Assembly (NCBI RefSeq): GCF_003176895.1
Contig: NZ_QGTD01000003.1
Location: 1-64,000, forward strand
DNA from: Gracilibacillus dipsosauri
Lineage (GTDB): Bacteria > Bacillota > Bacilli > Bacillales > Amphibacillaceae
Direction: 5' to 3'
DNA length: 64,000 nt
How positions within the stretch are numbered: position 1 is the stretch's first letter; every line of letters starts with the position of its first letter. The position numbers were made by a program, and so were the translations under genes. Positions 7,964-16,859 of this stretch are shown here, piece after piece. The notes under the pieces were generated by a model. It ran no database searches. It was not told where the DNA came from and saw nothing but the letters and a program-made list of their open reading frames with translations.

Positions 7964-9448
7964 ATGGAAATCATACAATCGATGAAACAAAATGACCTCA
8001 AGCACAAGAACACGCTAATGTTCCTTACGATGGGGATCTCGTTGATAGCTGGGCTGATACTATCCATCCTACAAAACGTCACGTTATCAGTTATTTTTTA
8101 TGGGGTGCAATTAGCTCTTATTATCCTAATCTATTTCAGCTTTAAAAAATTCGATCAGAAGGCATTTCTTTTGCCTTATATTTTTATCGTAATTTTCTAT
8201 CTTTCAGACCTAGTTTATATTGCATTAAATGGTGCTACCTCTGCCCTATTTCTGATTGTTATCTTTTTAAATATCTTCTCTGCGATCCATATGAACAAGA
8301 AGATTTTTTATACTGGATACTCGTTAGGGATCGTTGTGATTGCTTACAACTTTATTAGAATGGACCCTTCTAATACAGAAATGATGCAGATTTTTCAATA
8401 TACGGTCCTTATCCAATTGTTAAGTCTTCTTATTTTTCATTTTGTGATCAAGATGGCTAATGGACAAATGGAGCAGCTTACCGAGTTATTGCAAACTTCT
8501 CAGCAACACAACAACTCCAAGCAAGAGCAGAATCAACTCATTGAAAGCTCCATTTCGACTATCTTAGAAAAAATTACCACCATTAACACACAATTACAAG
8601 AAAATGTGTACGCACAAAATGAACTAAATACGACCATTCAAGAAATATCGCAAGGCAGTCAAACACAGGCGGAACAGATTTCGAACATATCAGACGCTAC
8701 CAATGACACACGTCAAAATATTGATATCGTACATCAAACATCCCAGAGCTTATATGAGGATTCGAACAAAGCAAGTAGTTTAGCCGCTACCGGAAAAGAA
8801 AAGATGGATACATTAAATCACCATAACGAAACATTAGAGAAAACGATTGGTCAGCTAAGTCGCACCTTTGCCGAACTAACCGAAAAGATTAAAGAAACGA
8901 ATCAATTTGCAGACAACATTAAAGAAATTACCGAACAAACGAACCTACTAGCATTAAATGCCTCTATTGAAGCAGCACGTGCTGGAGAAGCTGGAAAAGG
9001 CTTTGCTGTCGTAGCGGATGAGATTCGTAAGCTTGCTGATTTAACGGGAGAAACAACGGAGAAAATTACCGGGAACCTCGCTTCCTTGAACCAGTCGAAT
9101 AATTCAGCCGTAAACCAAATGGATGAAAGCATGCTTAATTTTGTTAATGGAATGGAAATATCGAACGAGGTTACTGGTTATTTCGAGGATCTCACATCAA
9201 CGATTGAAACATTAAACAGTGCCTTACAAAACTTCACCATGCTTGCCGAGGATGTTCAGCAGCAATCTAATGGCGTAGAATCATCCACCAATGATCTAGC
9301 AGCGATTATTCAACAATCATCTGCTAGCTTAGAAGAAATGAGTGCAACGATTACGATCCTGACAGAAAGTAATCAAGAAATTGCCAAACTATTAAGCGAA
9401 ACCGTAGAGGACACTAACTCATTACGTACAAATATCGGAACCTTGTAA
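7964..9448 (+). CDS. Methyl-accepting chemotaxis protein with multi-pass membrane sensor
   Basis: A 494-aa chemoreceptor. Residues about 18-165 hold about six closely spaced hydrophobic segments instead of the usual two with an extracellular domain. No HAMP domain is evident. The cytoplasmic signalling domain (about 210-480) has the conserved hairpin tip [19 protein letters not shown], which contacts CheA and CheW. A membrane-embedded sensor suggests detection of membrane state or a hydrophobic or small molecule, but this is inference. The start is an ATG behind AAAGGAAGG. It is monocistronic, with no chemotaxis genes beside it. Confidence 0.85.
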   Translation: MEIIQSMKQNDLKHKNTLMFLTMGISLIAGLILSILQNVTLSVIFYGVQLALIILIYFSFKKFDQKAFLLPYIFIVIFYLSDLVYIALNGATSALFLIVIFLNIFSAIHMNKKIFYTGYSLGIVVIAYNFIRMDPSNTEMMQIFQYTVLIQLLSLLIFHFVIKMANGQMEQLTELLQTSQQHNNSKQEQNQLIESSISTILEKITTINTQLQENVYAQNELNTTIQEISQGSQTQAEQISNISDATNDTRQNIDIVHQTSQSLYEDSNKASSLAATGKEKMDTLNHHNETLEKTIGQLSRTFAELTEKIKETNQFADNIKEITEQTNLLALNASIEAARAGEAGKGFAVVADEIRKLADLTGETTEKITGNLASLNQSNNSAVNQMDESMLNFVNGMEISNEVTGYFEDLTSTIETLNSALQNFTMLAEDVQQQSNGVESSTNDLAAIIQQSSASLEEMSATITILTESNQEIAKLLSETVEDTNSLRTNIGTL

Positions 9449-9486
9449 TAAACCATAAAATTACTTCCTACCTAGTTTAAATATTA

Positions 9487-9593
9487 GTAAAACTCGCATT
9501 CGCTCGTCTTTTAGCGAATGCGTTAGCTTTTCTTATACGTTGGACTTCAAAATTTTCGCTTCGTTGCTATAAATTTTAAGCTTTCCTAACGTA
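9487..9593. repeat. Interspersed terminator-linked repeat, copy 3
   Basis: It reads AAACTCGCATTCGCT ... AGCGAATGCGTTAGC, TTTTCTTATACGTTGGACTT, CAAAATTTTCG and GCTTTCCTAACGTA. The copy at 31878-31997, read in reverse, matches most of its length, including the CGCATTCGCT/AGCGAATGCG inverted repeat. Its right end meets the T-tract of the yxjG-type terminator. Read left to right it also follows the chemoreceptor stop by about 35 bases. Confidence 0.8.
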
Positions 9594-9594
9594 T

Positions 9595-9635
9595 TTAAAA
9601 AACATCGCCCCTTTGGCTGGAGCGATGTTTTTTCT
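9595..9635 (-). terminator. Terminator of the MetE-like gene (possibly bidirectional)
   Basis: AACATCGC (9601-9608) pairs with GCGATGTT (9622-9629). T-tracts are present on both sides (TTTTTT on the minus strand at 9602-9597, TTTTTTCTTT on the plus strand), so it may serve both the leftward gene and the chemoreceptor. Confidence 0.8.
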
Positions 9636-10739
9636 TTATCCCCAGATTTCTTTGGAGATATCTACAATATATTTTAATTTATTCCATTGTTGTTCTTCAG
9701 ACAGCTCATTTCCATGGTGAGTGGAGGCAAAGCCACATTGTGGGCTAAGGCAAATTTGGTCAAGTGGTACAAATTCGGATGCCTCTTGAATTCTTCTTTT
9801 AATCTCTTCTTTATCCTCAAGCTCTCCATTTTTAGAAGTAAATACCCCTATAACAACCTTTGCCCCATTTCTCGGAATATGCTTTAATGCTTGGAAATCT
9901 CCGGAACGCTCATCATCATATTCAAGGAAAAATCCATCAACCTTTTCCTTGGCAAATAAAGTAGGAGCGATCAAATCATAGCTTCCCGAAAATGCCCAAT
10001 CAGATCGGTAATTCCCACGACATAGATGTGTCGTAATTTGCATATCTTCAGGCTTCACCTCAAGCACACCATTTACTACCTTTAATGCAAGATCAATCAG
10101 GGATTGTCTATCTTGATCTGATTCAGCAAATGGTAGATTCGGAGACGATAAACCAGCAATATAAACATCGTCAAATTGTAAATATCTGATACCTACATCA
10201 TAAAATGCTTTCACAGCATCCTGGTATACCTTAATAATATCTTCTGCAAACTCGTCCCAGCTTGCATAGTACTCTTCTCCAATAATTCCAGTATTGAAGA
10301 ACTGGTTAGGACTTGGAATGGTGAACTTCGGTACGGCTCTTCCGTCGATTTGTTTGATTAGGAATTTAGCATCCTCAATAAATGGGTGGTTTTCATTCCA
10401 AGAAACCTTGCCTGTTAAACGCACATTATACGCATCGGTTACTTGGTTAGCAAATTGATAGCCTTGCTCTGGCACATAGCCCTCTACCCCATTGATGTAT
10501 TCCATAAAATCCGTATGCCACCATAGTCTCTGGAATTCCCCATCAGTTACAGCTGTTAAACCTACTTCAATCTGCTTATCGACGATTCTTTTCACTTCAG
10601 ATCTTTGAATCTCTTTTAACTCGTCATAGGGAAGATTTCCTTTTCGGTATTTGGCGATTGCCTCATGTAAGGATGCTGGTCTTAATAAACTACCAACATG
10701 GTCGGCGCGAAATGGTGCTGTTTTTGTAATAGTTGTCAT
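9636..10739 (-). CDS. MetE C-terminal-like methyltransferase (YxjG/YxjH type)
   Basis: A 367-aa protein of the cobalamin-independent methionine synthase (UROD/MetE C-terminal) family, resembling B. subtilis YxjG/YxjH. It opens FRADHVGSLLRP and has YLQFDDVYIAG, TTHLCRGNY (zinc-ligand His/Cys) and LDQICLSPQCGFAS (second zinc Cys). These carry the metal site that activates homocysteine thiol. It lacks the N-terminal MetE domain, so the methyl donor may not be folate. The ATG at 10739 follows GAGAGGTAGAAAA. The upstream in-frame ATG at 10757 lies inside the leader and has no site. A SAM-I riboswitch controls it, supporting a methionine-regeneration role. Confidence 0.85.
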   Translation of the reverse strand: MTTITKTAPFRADHVGSLLRPASLHEAIAKYRKGNLPYDELKEIQRSEVKRIVDKQIEVGLTAVTDGEFQRLWWHTDFMEYINGVEGYVPEQGYQFANQVTDAYNVRLTGKVSWNENHPFIEDAKFLIKQIDGRAVPKFTIPSPNQFFNTGIIGEEYYASWDEFAEDIIKVYQDAVKAFYDVGIRYLQFDDVYIAGLSSPNLPFAESDQDRQSLIDLALKVVNGVLEVKPEDMQITTHLCRGNYRSDWAFSGSYDLIAPTLFAKEKVDGFFLEYDDERSGDFQALKHIPRNGAKVVIGVFTSKNGELEDKEEIKRRIQEASEFVPLDQICLSPQCGFASTHHGNELSEEQQWNKLKYIVDISKEIWG

Positions 10740-10794
10740 TTTTCTACCTCTCTCCATATGTATTTTAGAATCCCGAATCTTATCCTTCCAACGC

Positions 10795-10947
10795 GCAAAA
10801 AACCTCTTCTTAAAAATAAGAAGAGGTTTATACTTTTACTCACTGCTCTTCTTATCTTCTAGCGATCGCTACTGGAATTAGCACAGTACTTGGAATAGTC
10901 TGTTGCTGAGGCTTCAAAGGGCCAGTCCCTCCACCTCTCTGGATAAG
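10795..10947 (-). promoter_or_regulatory. SAM-I (S-box) riboswitch with terminator, upstream of the MetE-like gene
   Basis: The aptamer (10947-10851, minus strand) reads CTTATCCAGAGAGGTGGAGG, then GACTGGCCCTTTGAAGCC and TCAGCAACAG, and later GTGCTAATTCCAG. It closes with GATAAG pairing to CTTATC (P1). The terminator AACCTCTTCTTA / TAAGAAGAGGTT (10828-10801) has a T-tract. AGATAAGAAGAG at the 3' side of P1 is complementary to CTCTTCTTATTT of the terminator, forming the expected anti-terminator. SAM binding should switch the gene off. Confidence 0.96.
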
Positions 10948-10972
10948 AATCGTTATTTAATTGATATTATCA

Positions 10973-11001
10973 ATGCTAACTTACCCTTTGGAAAAAGTCA
11001 A
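10973..11001 (-). promoter_or_regulatory. Candidate sigma-A promoter of the S-box transcript
   Basis: On the minus strand TTGACT (11001-10996), a 17-base spacer and TAGCAT (10978-10973) lie about 25 bases upstream of the aptamer. The -10 box is weak, but spacing and position fit. Confidence 0.45.
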
Positions 11002-11115
11002 CATTTTTTATGGAAATTTCTATTTTTGATTAAACCGATGAAAATACTAAGGTTACGAAAAAGGATGGGCAGATATTTTTCCATATGCTATATTAAAGAA
11101 TAAGGTGGTGAACAC

Positions 11116-11796
11116 ATGACGGAGATCTTAATTGTAGAAGATGAAGAAAAATTAGCACGAGTGTTAGAGCTCGAATTACAATATGAGGATTATCAAACAA
11201 CGATTGCTCCTGACGGAAGAATAGCATTAGAACTATTGCAACAAAATAAATATGCACTAGTACTACTAGACATTATGCTTCCAAGTATGAGTGGATTGGA
11301 AGTACTTCGACGATTCCGAAAAATAGACCCATCTACCCCTGTTATTCTTTTAACCGCAAAGGATGAAGTGCATGACAAGGTATCAGGACTTGACCTTGGA
11401 GCAAATGATTATATTACCAAACCATTTCAATTAGAGGAACTTTTAGCAAGAATCCGTGCACAATTACGAAATCAAAAGCCTCGATCCACTTCCTTCGTCA
11501 GTATCGATGATTTAACAGTTGATAAAAATTCGAGAGATGTAAAACGCGGGGATTCCTTGATCGAGTTAACTCGAAGAGAATTCGACCTTCTCTGTTTTTT
11601 AGTCGAAAATAAAAACCAAGTATTTAGCCGTGATCAGTTGTTAGACAAGGTATGGGGATTTGATTATGTTGGCGACACGAATGTCGTAGATGTTTATATT
11701 CGATATTTACGAAATAAAATCGATAAGCCTTTCGATAAAAACACGATTCATACAGTCCGAGGCGTAGGCTATACGGTAAAGGATTCTGCGCTATGA
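11116..11796 (+). CDS. OmpR/PhoB-family response regulator (YkoG-like)
   Basis: A 226-aa regulator with an N-terminal receiver domain (1-115; acidic EDEE at 8-11, phosphoacceptor Asp in LVLLDIMLP near 53, LTAKD and the conserved Lys in YITKPF near 102). A C-terminal winged-helix domain (about 130-223) includes LTRREFDLL and HTVRGVGYTV. The start is an ATG behind AAGGTGGTGAACAC. It overlaps the kinase gene by four bases (ATGA). The gene order RR, kinase, PepSY protein matches B. subtilis ykoG-ykoH-ykoI. The 11-bp-phased heptamers before both PepSY genes (13165, 43303) are its most likely binding sites (inference). Confidence 0.88.
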   Translation: MTEILIVEDEEKLARVLELELQYEDYQTTIAPDGRIALELLQQNKYALVLLDIMLPSMSGLEVLRRFRKIDPSTPVILLTAKDEVHDKVSGLDLGANDYITKPFQLEELLARIRAQLRNQKPRSTSFVSIDDLTVDKNSRDVKRGDSLIELTRREFDLLCFLVENKNQVFSRDQLLDKVWGFDYVGDTNVVDVYIRYLRNKIDKPFDKNTIHTVRGVGYTVKDSAL

Positions 11797-13148
11797 CATT
11801 ACGAACGAAAATACAAATTTTCTTATCTGCTTTAATGATTGTATTTATTTTGCTGTTAAATGGATCTGTCTATTTTCTTTACCAGAATAGGATGAGTGAG
11901 AATGAAATCGATCGTGTCAAAAGCGATGCCATTCAAATTATGGAGGCACTTGCCAAGCAGGATAAGATTGCAGCCGACACGAATACAAAGGAACTACTGC
12001 AGGCGTTTCTTCCAGCCAATGGATTGATTCGGATTTTTAGAGAAGATGGGGAATTTCTCAACCGAACAACAGCAGACGGTAAATTCTTTGACTGGCCCTA
12101 TCACTATACAACCAAAGAAGAGATCACGTTAAGTAAAGATAAAAATGGCAACAGTTATGTGCAAGTCGCCACACCGATTATTTGGAATGATGGCTCTGTC
12201 GTAACACTTCAAGTAAGTGAAGCATTGTATTCGATGGATGATACCTTAAGCACACTTCAATTCGTTTTATTTGTTGCATCCTTTTTCATGCTGATTCCTG
12301 CGATTATTGCAGGCATTGTGCTCGCTCGATATATCACGATTCCTATTAAAAAGTTAACGAATGAAATGAAAAACAATCCGAAAAACGGAAGATGGGAAAA
12401 GCTTACGAATCTCCATTCCACAAAGGATGAACTCGGAGAAATGCAACTCTCCTATAATAAGATGATTGATCGCATTTACGAAAATATCGAAAAACAAGAG
12501 CGATTTGTTTCAGATGCTTCTCATGAATTAAAAACACCACTCTCTGTGATCACAAGCTATACCGAGTTATTACAAAGACGAGGAAAGGATCGCCCAGAAC
12601 TTTGGGAGGAGGCAACAAATGCTATTCTTTCAGAGGCAGAGCGAATGAAGCAATTAACCGAGCAAATGCTTCTTCTAGCTAAAAATCAAGAGCAGGAAAA
12701 CATTCGTTTTGAGCTTGTGGATATATCATCCATTATCCGAAGCATTATTCGCTCCTTGTCTGTCGCTTACGATCGAGAGATTATTTTATATACGGATCAA
12801 GTGAATACAGAAATTAGTGCGGATAAACAGAAGATTTATCAGGCAATCTATATTTTAGTGGACAATGCGTGTAAGTATAGTGATAGCGATATCCACCTTC
12901 AAGTAAAGGAAGGGCCAACTGAGCTTACGATTTCCGTCAAGGATTTCGGGGAAGGTCTAAGTAAAGAGGACCAACAACATATCTTTGACAGGTTTTATCG
13001 GGTTGACAAAGCAAGAAGCAGAAAGTCAGGTGGAACAGGGCTTGGACTTGCCATTTGTCATTCGATTATTCAAGCACATGGTGGTACGATTACGATTGAA
13101 AGTGAACTAAACGAAGGCTCCACCTTTACGATTCATTTGCCTAAATGA
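11793..13148 (+). CDS. Membrane sensor histidine kinase (YkoH/ArlS-like)
   Basis: A 451-aa kinase. A membrane segment at about 8-30 and another at about 152-178 flank a 120-residue extracytoplasmic domain. Then come HAMP (about 180-235), the H-box FVSDASHELKTPLSVI (His near 246) and an ATPase domain with N-box ILVDNACKYS, G1 DFGEGL and G2 GGTGLGLAI. It phosphorylates the regulator encoded just upstream, which it overlaps by four bases. The PepSY gene 102 bases downstream, under a phased array, is the probable output and may feed back on the sensor. Confidence 0.88.
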   Translation: MTLRTKIQIFLSALMIVFILLLNGSVYFLYQNRMSENEIDRVKSDAIQIMEALAKQDKIAADTNTKELLQAFLPANGLIRIFREDGEFLNRTTADGKFFDWPYHYTTKEEITLSKDKNGNSYVQVATPIIWNDGSVVTLQVSEALYSMDDTLSTLQFVLFVASFFMLIPAIIAGIVLARYITIPIKKLTNEMKNNPKNGRWEKLTNLHSTKDELGEMQLSYNKMIDRIYENIEKQERFVSDASHELKTPLSVITSYTELLQRRGKDRPELWEEATNAILSEAERMKQLTEQMLLLAKNQEQENIRFELVDISSIIRSIIRSLSVAYDREIILYTDQVNTEISADKQKIYQAIYILVDNACKYSDSDIHLQVKEGPTELTISVKDFGEGLSKEDQQHIFDRFYRVDKARSRKSGGTGLGLAICHSIIQAHGGTITIESELNEGSTFTIHLPK

Positions 13149-13164
13149 GATAACACACTGCATT

Positions 13165-13220
13165 TTCTCATCAAATTCTCATTTTTCTCTCATTAGCTAC
13201 TCAGTTTGAACGAATATAAT
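13165..13220 (+). promoter_or_regulatory. Four 11-bp-phased heptamers and -10 box upstream of the first PepSY gene
   Basis: TTCTCAT (13165), TTCTCAT (13176), CTCTCAT (13187) and TACTCAG (13198) start exactly 11 bases apart. The last ends 10 bases before a -10 TATAAT (13215-13220). No -35 box is visible, as expected for activator-dependent OmpR-type promoters. The same geometry occurs at 43303-43358 before the other PepSY gene. The site is inferred to bind the response regulator at 11116. Confidence 0.7.
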
Positions 13221-13249
13221 CGAAGTATATCAACTAGAGGAGTGGTTAT

Positions 13250-13834
13250 ATGAAAAACAAAACATTTTATCTTATTCTATCTGGGGTCATTTTAATAGGC
13301 GGTATCTTTGCTATTCTACAATTCACGTCAAGCCCTGCCAGTGCCTACTTATCAGAAGAAGAAGCAAAAGCAAAGGTCCAAGAACAATACGCGGGTGAGA
13401 TTAAGGAATTAGAGTTAGAGGAAGATGGAAACAAAAAGGTCTATGAAATTGAAATAGAAGGTCAGGATAAGTACTATGAGTTACATTTAGATGCAGAGAC
13501 TGGCGAAATTTTAAAGCTAGAAGAAAAGAAACTTGCTAACTCATCAAATACTAATTCATCAAAATCAAAGGAGGAGCAACAAAATAATACCTCCTCCGAT
13601 AACAAAGAGGAGACTAATTCCACTAAGCAAACCACTCTCATCTCTTATGATGAGGCGAAAAAGATAGCACTCGAAGAATACAATGGCACGATTACCGATT
13701 TTGAACTAGATGAAGATGATGGCAAAAGTGTATACGAAATTGAGGTACAAACAAAATCCGAAGAGGTCGATCTAGAAATCGATGCCTATACTGGTGATAT
13801 AATCTCTATTTCAAAAGACGAGCTGGATGATTAA
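13250..13834 (+). CDS. Secreted or membrane-anchored protein with two PepSY domains (YkoI-like)
   Basis: A 194-aa protein with an N-terminal hydrophobic segment (about 5-25) that is a signal peptide or anchor. It has two PepSY repeats (about 32-85 and 130-190). Each repeat has the pattern EEAKAKVQEQYAGEIKELEL ... YEIEIEG, then YELHLDAETGEILKLE. A Ser/Asn/Lys/Glu-rich linker (about 92-128) separates them. PepSY domains are thought to inhibit or chaperone extracellular enzymes, or to act in envelope sensing. It lies after a two-component system, under the phased array at 13165. The start is an ATG behind GAGGAGTGGTTAT. Confidence 0.85.
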   Translation: MKNKTFYLILSGVILIGGIFAILQFTSSPASAYLSEEEAKAKVQEQYAGEIKELELEEDGNKKVYEIEIEGQDKYYELHLDAETGEILKLEEKKLANSSNTNSSKSKEEQQNNTSSDNKEETNSTKQTTLISYDEAKKIALEEYNGTITDFELDEDDGKSVYEIEVQTKSEEVDLEIDAYTGDIISISKDELDD

Positions 13835-13853
13835 ATACTAAGTTAGATGAAAA

Positions 13854-13886
13854 AGAAGGCTTTCCCTATAATGGGGAGCCTTCTTC
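13854..13886. terminator. Bidirectional terminator between the PepSY and metal ATPase genes
   Basis: AGAAGGCTTTCCC and GGGGAGCCTTCT form a long stem around a short loop. A T-rich flank follows on the plus strand, and the convergent gene's stop lies at 13889. It probably serves both genes. Confidence 0.65.
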
Positions 13887-13888
13887 TA

Positions 13889-16420
13889 TTATTCTTCCAC
13901 TCTTAATAGTCGTAAAGCATTCAAGATGACAAGGACCGCTGCGCCTGTATCACTTAGTACTGCCATCCACAGTGTAAGCCATCCTGGAAAGATAAAAACT
14001 AATGCGATGAATTTTACTATTAAGGAAAACCAAATATTTTGTTTAATAATGGCTAAAGCTTTTCTACTTAGTTTAATCGTGTGTGGTAATTTTTCTAAAT
14101 TATCCGCCATTAACACGATATCTGCTGTTTCCATAGCGGTATCTGTTCCTGCACCACCCATAGCAATTCCTAAATCGGATGTGGCTAATGCAGGGGCATC
14201 ATTAATACCATCGCCTACCATTGCTACCTTGTAGCCTTCTTCTTGCAATTGTTTGATAGCATCCACCTTATCCTCTGGCATTAATTCCGCAAAATAACGA
14301 CTTACATTGGCTTCTTTCGAGATCCTTTTTGCTGTACCTTCATTATCTCCTGTCAGCATAACGACATGGTTTATGCCTACATTTTTTAAACCATTCAAGG
14401 CATTAATCGTTGCTTTTCGAATAGTATCAGCAACAGAGATTACCCCTACTATTTCTGTTTCTGTGCCGATAATGACAACCGTTTTCCCTTGAATCTGTAT
14501 CTCTTCCAATTCATTTTTGACCGAATCCAGAGATATATTCCGCTCTTCAAATAGCTTCGTATTTCCAGCGTAATACACTTTGCCATCTATTGTTGCTTGA
14601 ACACCTTTTCCTACAATATTTTTAAATTGTTCTCCTTTTTTAGTTTGAATTCCGTTCTCTTTAGCATAATGCACAATCGCTCTTCCAATTGGATGTGTAG
14701 AGTAATCTTCTAAGGTATAGGCAATAGATAATAGTTCTTCTCTTGTAGCCGTGTAAGCCGATATCCCTCCAACTTGTGGTTTACCTTCCGTTAATGTCCC
14801 AGTTTTGTCAAAGGCAATTGCTTTTAAAGCCCCTGCTTTTTCTAAAAACGTTCCTCCCTTAATTAATACACCGTGCTTCGCCGCATTACCGATAGCCGAA
14901 ACGATCGCGACCGGTGTAGAGATAACTAACGCACATGGACATGCCACCACTAATAAAGCAAGACCTTTATACACCCACTCACTCCAGCTACCCATGCCAG
15001 CTAATGGTGGTAGAACAATAACAGCTAGTGCAACAGCAAATACGACCGGAGTGTAGATGCTTGCAAATTTATCGATAAATGCCTGGGTAGGTGCTCGTTG
15101 TTCCTGTGCTTCTTCTACTAAATGAATAATTTTAGATATCGTCGTATCCTCTATCAGCTTCGTCACTTTTACTTCAATGGAACCACTCTCATTAATCGTA
15201 CCAGCATAAACCGTATCACCAACTGTTTTATCAATAGGGATAGACTCCCCTGTAATAGGTGCTTGGTTGACGCTTGTTTCACCTTGGCGCATTTCCCCAT
15301 CTAATGGAATTCTATCACCAGGCTTGACGACGATAATCTCCCCAATAGACACTTGATCGACAGGTTTTTTAACAAGCTCTGATCCAACCTTAATCCAAGC
15401 TTCTGATGGAGAAAGATCCATCAAGCCTCGAATTGATTTTCTCGTGCGTTCCATAGATAGATTCTGTAAGGCAGTCCCTAATGCGAATAACCAGACAACG
15501 GTGGCCCCTTCAAACCATTCCCCAATCATTGCTGCTCCTATCACAGCAGTGGACATCAATACATTCATATCTAGTGAACGACTTTTCACAGCAAAATAAG
15601 CACTTTTTACAGGTTTATATCCACTGATTACGATTGCCAAAGCATAAAAAATCGTTGTTAGAAATGGAGGTAATACAGTATGAGTGCCAATAAATCCCAT
15701 TACAATGAATATACCAGAAATGGTAATAGAGCCAAATTCCCCTTTTGATTTCATTGCTTGTTTGGAATCGGTATTGTTTTCTAGTAATGATGCATGGTAA
15801 CCAATCTTTGAAATCTCTGAAACGATATCCGCTACACTGTTTTCATGCTCGACTTTCATTTTTCCTGTAGAAAAACTGACACTTGCACTATTCACTGCAG
15901 GAATGTTATTTAAGTGATTTTCTATACTTTGAGCACAGCTTCCACAATCCATGCCTTCCACAAGATATGTTCTTAATTTTTCGTTTTGATGTAATGGCTC
16001 AACCGTAAAACCTAGCTTTTGGACGGTTTCTTCTACTTGATTAAAAGAACCAAGCACTTGTAATTTTGCTGTACTGTAATTTACCTTTGCCTCTTGGACT
16101 TCTTTTAGGCCACTCAGTCCTTTTTCTATCGTTAACGCACAAGACGGGCAGTCCATGCCGTAAATACGAAATTCCTTCCTTTCAGCATGGACGTTTGTTA
16201 TCATGCTTGGAGCTTCTTCAATTTCACTGCTGCAACATGCAGTCGTTTCTCGATCTTTTGTGTGACCACAACATTCATCTTCTTCATCTATAGCTTTCTC
16301 TTCACTACTACAACATGAATCTATTTCACTCACTTGTGTCGTCATTTCTTCAAACTGTGTATGACAACAAGGCTTTGCTAAATTCTTTGTTTGTGAACTG
16401 CTACAACATTTTTCGGCCAT
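13889..16420 (-). CDS. Cd/Zn/Pb-exporting P1B-type ATPase (CadA/ZntA type) with Cys-rich N-terminus
   Basis: An 843-aa metal exporter. The first 75 residues hold repeated Cys pairs (KCCSSS, PCCHT, SCCSSE, ECCGH, ACCSSE). Two HMA metal-binding domains follow, with GMDCPSC (about 91) and GMDCGSC (about 157). The ATPase core has CPCAL in the membrane ion site, the phosphorylation site DKTGTLT and the hinge GDGINDAP. CPC together with the CmtR-like repressor points to Cd/Pb/Zn. The start is the ATG at 16420, overlapping the regulator stop by one base, nine bases after GGAGG. A TTG two codons earlier is too close to that site. Confidence 0.92.
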   Translation of the reverse strand: MAEKCCSSSQTKNLAKPCCHTQFEEMTTQVSEIDSCCSSEEKAIDEEDECCGHTKDRETTACCSSEIEEAPSMITNVHAERKEFRIYGMDCPSCALTIEKGLSGLKEVQEAKVNYSTAKLQVLGSFNQVEETVQKLGFTVEPLHQNEKLRTYLVEGMDCGSCAQSIENHLNNIPAVNSASVSFSTGKMKVEHENSVADIVSEISKIGYHASLLENNTDSKQAMKSKGEFGSITISGIFIVMGFIGTHTVLPPFLTTIFYALAIVISGYKPVKSAYFAVKSRSLDMNVLMSTAVIGAAMIGEWFEGATVVWLFALGTALQNLSMERTRKSIRGLMDLSPSEAWIKVGSELVKKPVDQVSIGEIIVVKPGDRIPLDGEMRQGETSVNQAPITGESIPIDKTVGDTVYAGTINESGSIEVKVTKLIEDTTISKIIHLVEEAQEQRAPTQAFIDKFASIYTPVVFAVALAVIVLPPLAGMGSWSEWVYKGLALLVVACPCALVISTPVAIVSAIGNAAKHGVLIKGGTFLEKAGALKAIAFDKTGTLTEGKPQVGGISAYTATREELLSIAYTLEDYSTHPIGRAIVHYAKENGIQTKKGEQFKNIVGKGVQATIDGKVYYAGNTKLFEERNISLDSVKNELEEIQIQGKTVVIIGTETEIVGVISVADTIRKATINALNGLKNVGINHVVMLTGDNEGTAKRISKEANVSRYFAELMPEDKVDAIKQLQEEGYKVAMVGDGINDAPALATSDLGIAMGGAGTDTAMETADIVLMADNLEKLPHTIKLSRKALAIIKQNIWFSLIVKFIALVFIFPGWLTLWMAVLSDTGAAVLVILNALRLLRVEE

Positions 16421-16752
16421 TAGCAATGGCCTCCTTTTATATGATTTTCACAAGAAGCAACTTCATTTTGAACATCCAACAAGACTTCATCAAACATCGA
16501 CAGCAAGTCACGGACCTGCTGGTTACGCAAGCTGTAATAGATATATTTTCCTTGCTGTCTTCCAACAATTATGCCGCAACCTTTTAAACATGCAAGGTGT
16601 TGTGAAATATTCGATTGACTTGTGGCAATATCATCTACAATTTGTGATACCGTTTTTTCTTTATTTTTTATGCAATCAAGTATTTGAATTCGTGTTTTAT
16701 GAGAAAATCCATGTAAAAATTTCACTTTCGTATCCACATCAATCGTTCTCAT
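16420..16752 (-). CDS. ArsR-family metal-sensing repressor, CmtR-like
   Basis: A 110-aa winged-helix repressor. The recognition region (TVSQIVDDIATSQSNISQHL) is followed by CLKGC, with Cys55 and Cys59. Further cysteines lie near the end (Cys101, Cys110). A Cys-x3-Cys pair in the recognition helix plus a C-terminal Cys is the Cd/Pb sensing arrangement of mycobacterial CmtR, rather than the ELCVCD motif of CadC. It should release DNA on binding metal and so induce itself and the downstream ATPase. The gene overlaps the ATPase gene (TAATG). Two matching palindromes lie just upstream of its start. Confidence 0.88.
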   Translation of the reverse strand: MRTIDVDTKVKFLHGFSHKTRIQILDCIKNKEKTVSQIVDDIATSQSNISQHLACLKGCGIIVGRQQGKYIYYSLRNQQVRDLLSMFDEVLLDVQNEVASCENHIKGGHC

Positions 16753-16767
16753 ATGCTCCCTCCTTAT

Positions 16768-16816
16768 ATATTAGTTTTGACTAATATGTGATATCATATT
16801 AGCATTTTCTAATATG
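16768..16816. promoter_or_regulatory. Twin operators of the ArsR/ATPase operon
   Basis: Two palindromes with the same design, ATATTAG-6 bases-CTAATAT: 16768-16787 and 16796-16815 (extended to CATATTAG / CTAATATG at 16795-16816). They are centred 28 bases apart. They lie 16-64 bases upstream of the repressor start, where they would cover the promoter. Two sites suggest two repressor dimers. Confidence 0.8.
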
Positions 16817-16859
16817 TGTGTCAAAAAATAGATCACTAAAATAAATTAAGAGATAATCA

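Noticed and set aside
14805-15056. Open frames opposite the metal ATPase, Ca2+ ATPase and kinase genes
   Set aside because: They are antisense shadows of strongly supported genes and have no ribosome sites or recognisable domains.
13888-16426. TTG start (MLM...) for the metal ATPase
   Set aside because: It lies three bases from GGAGG, while the ATG two codons later has normal spacing and overlaps the regulator stop.
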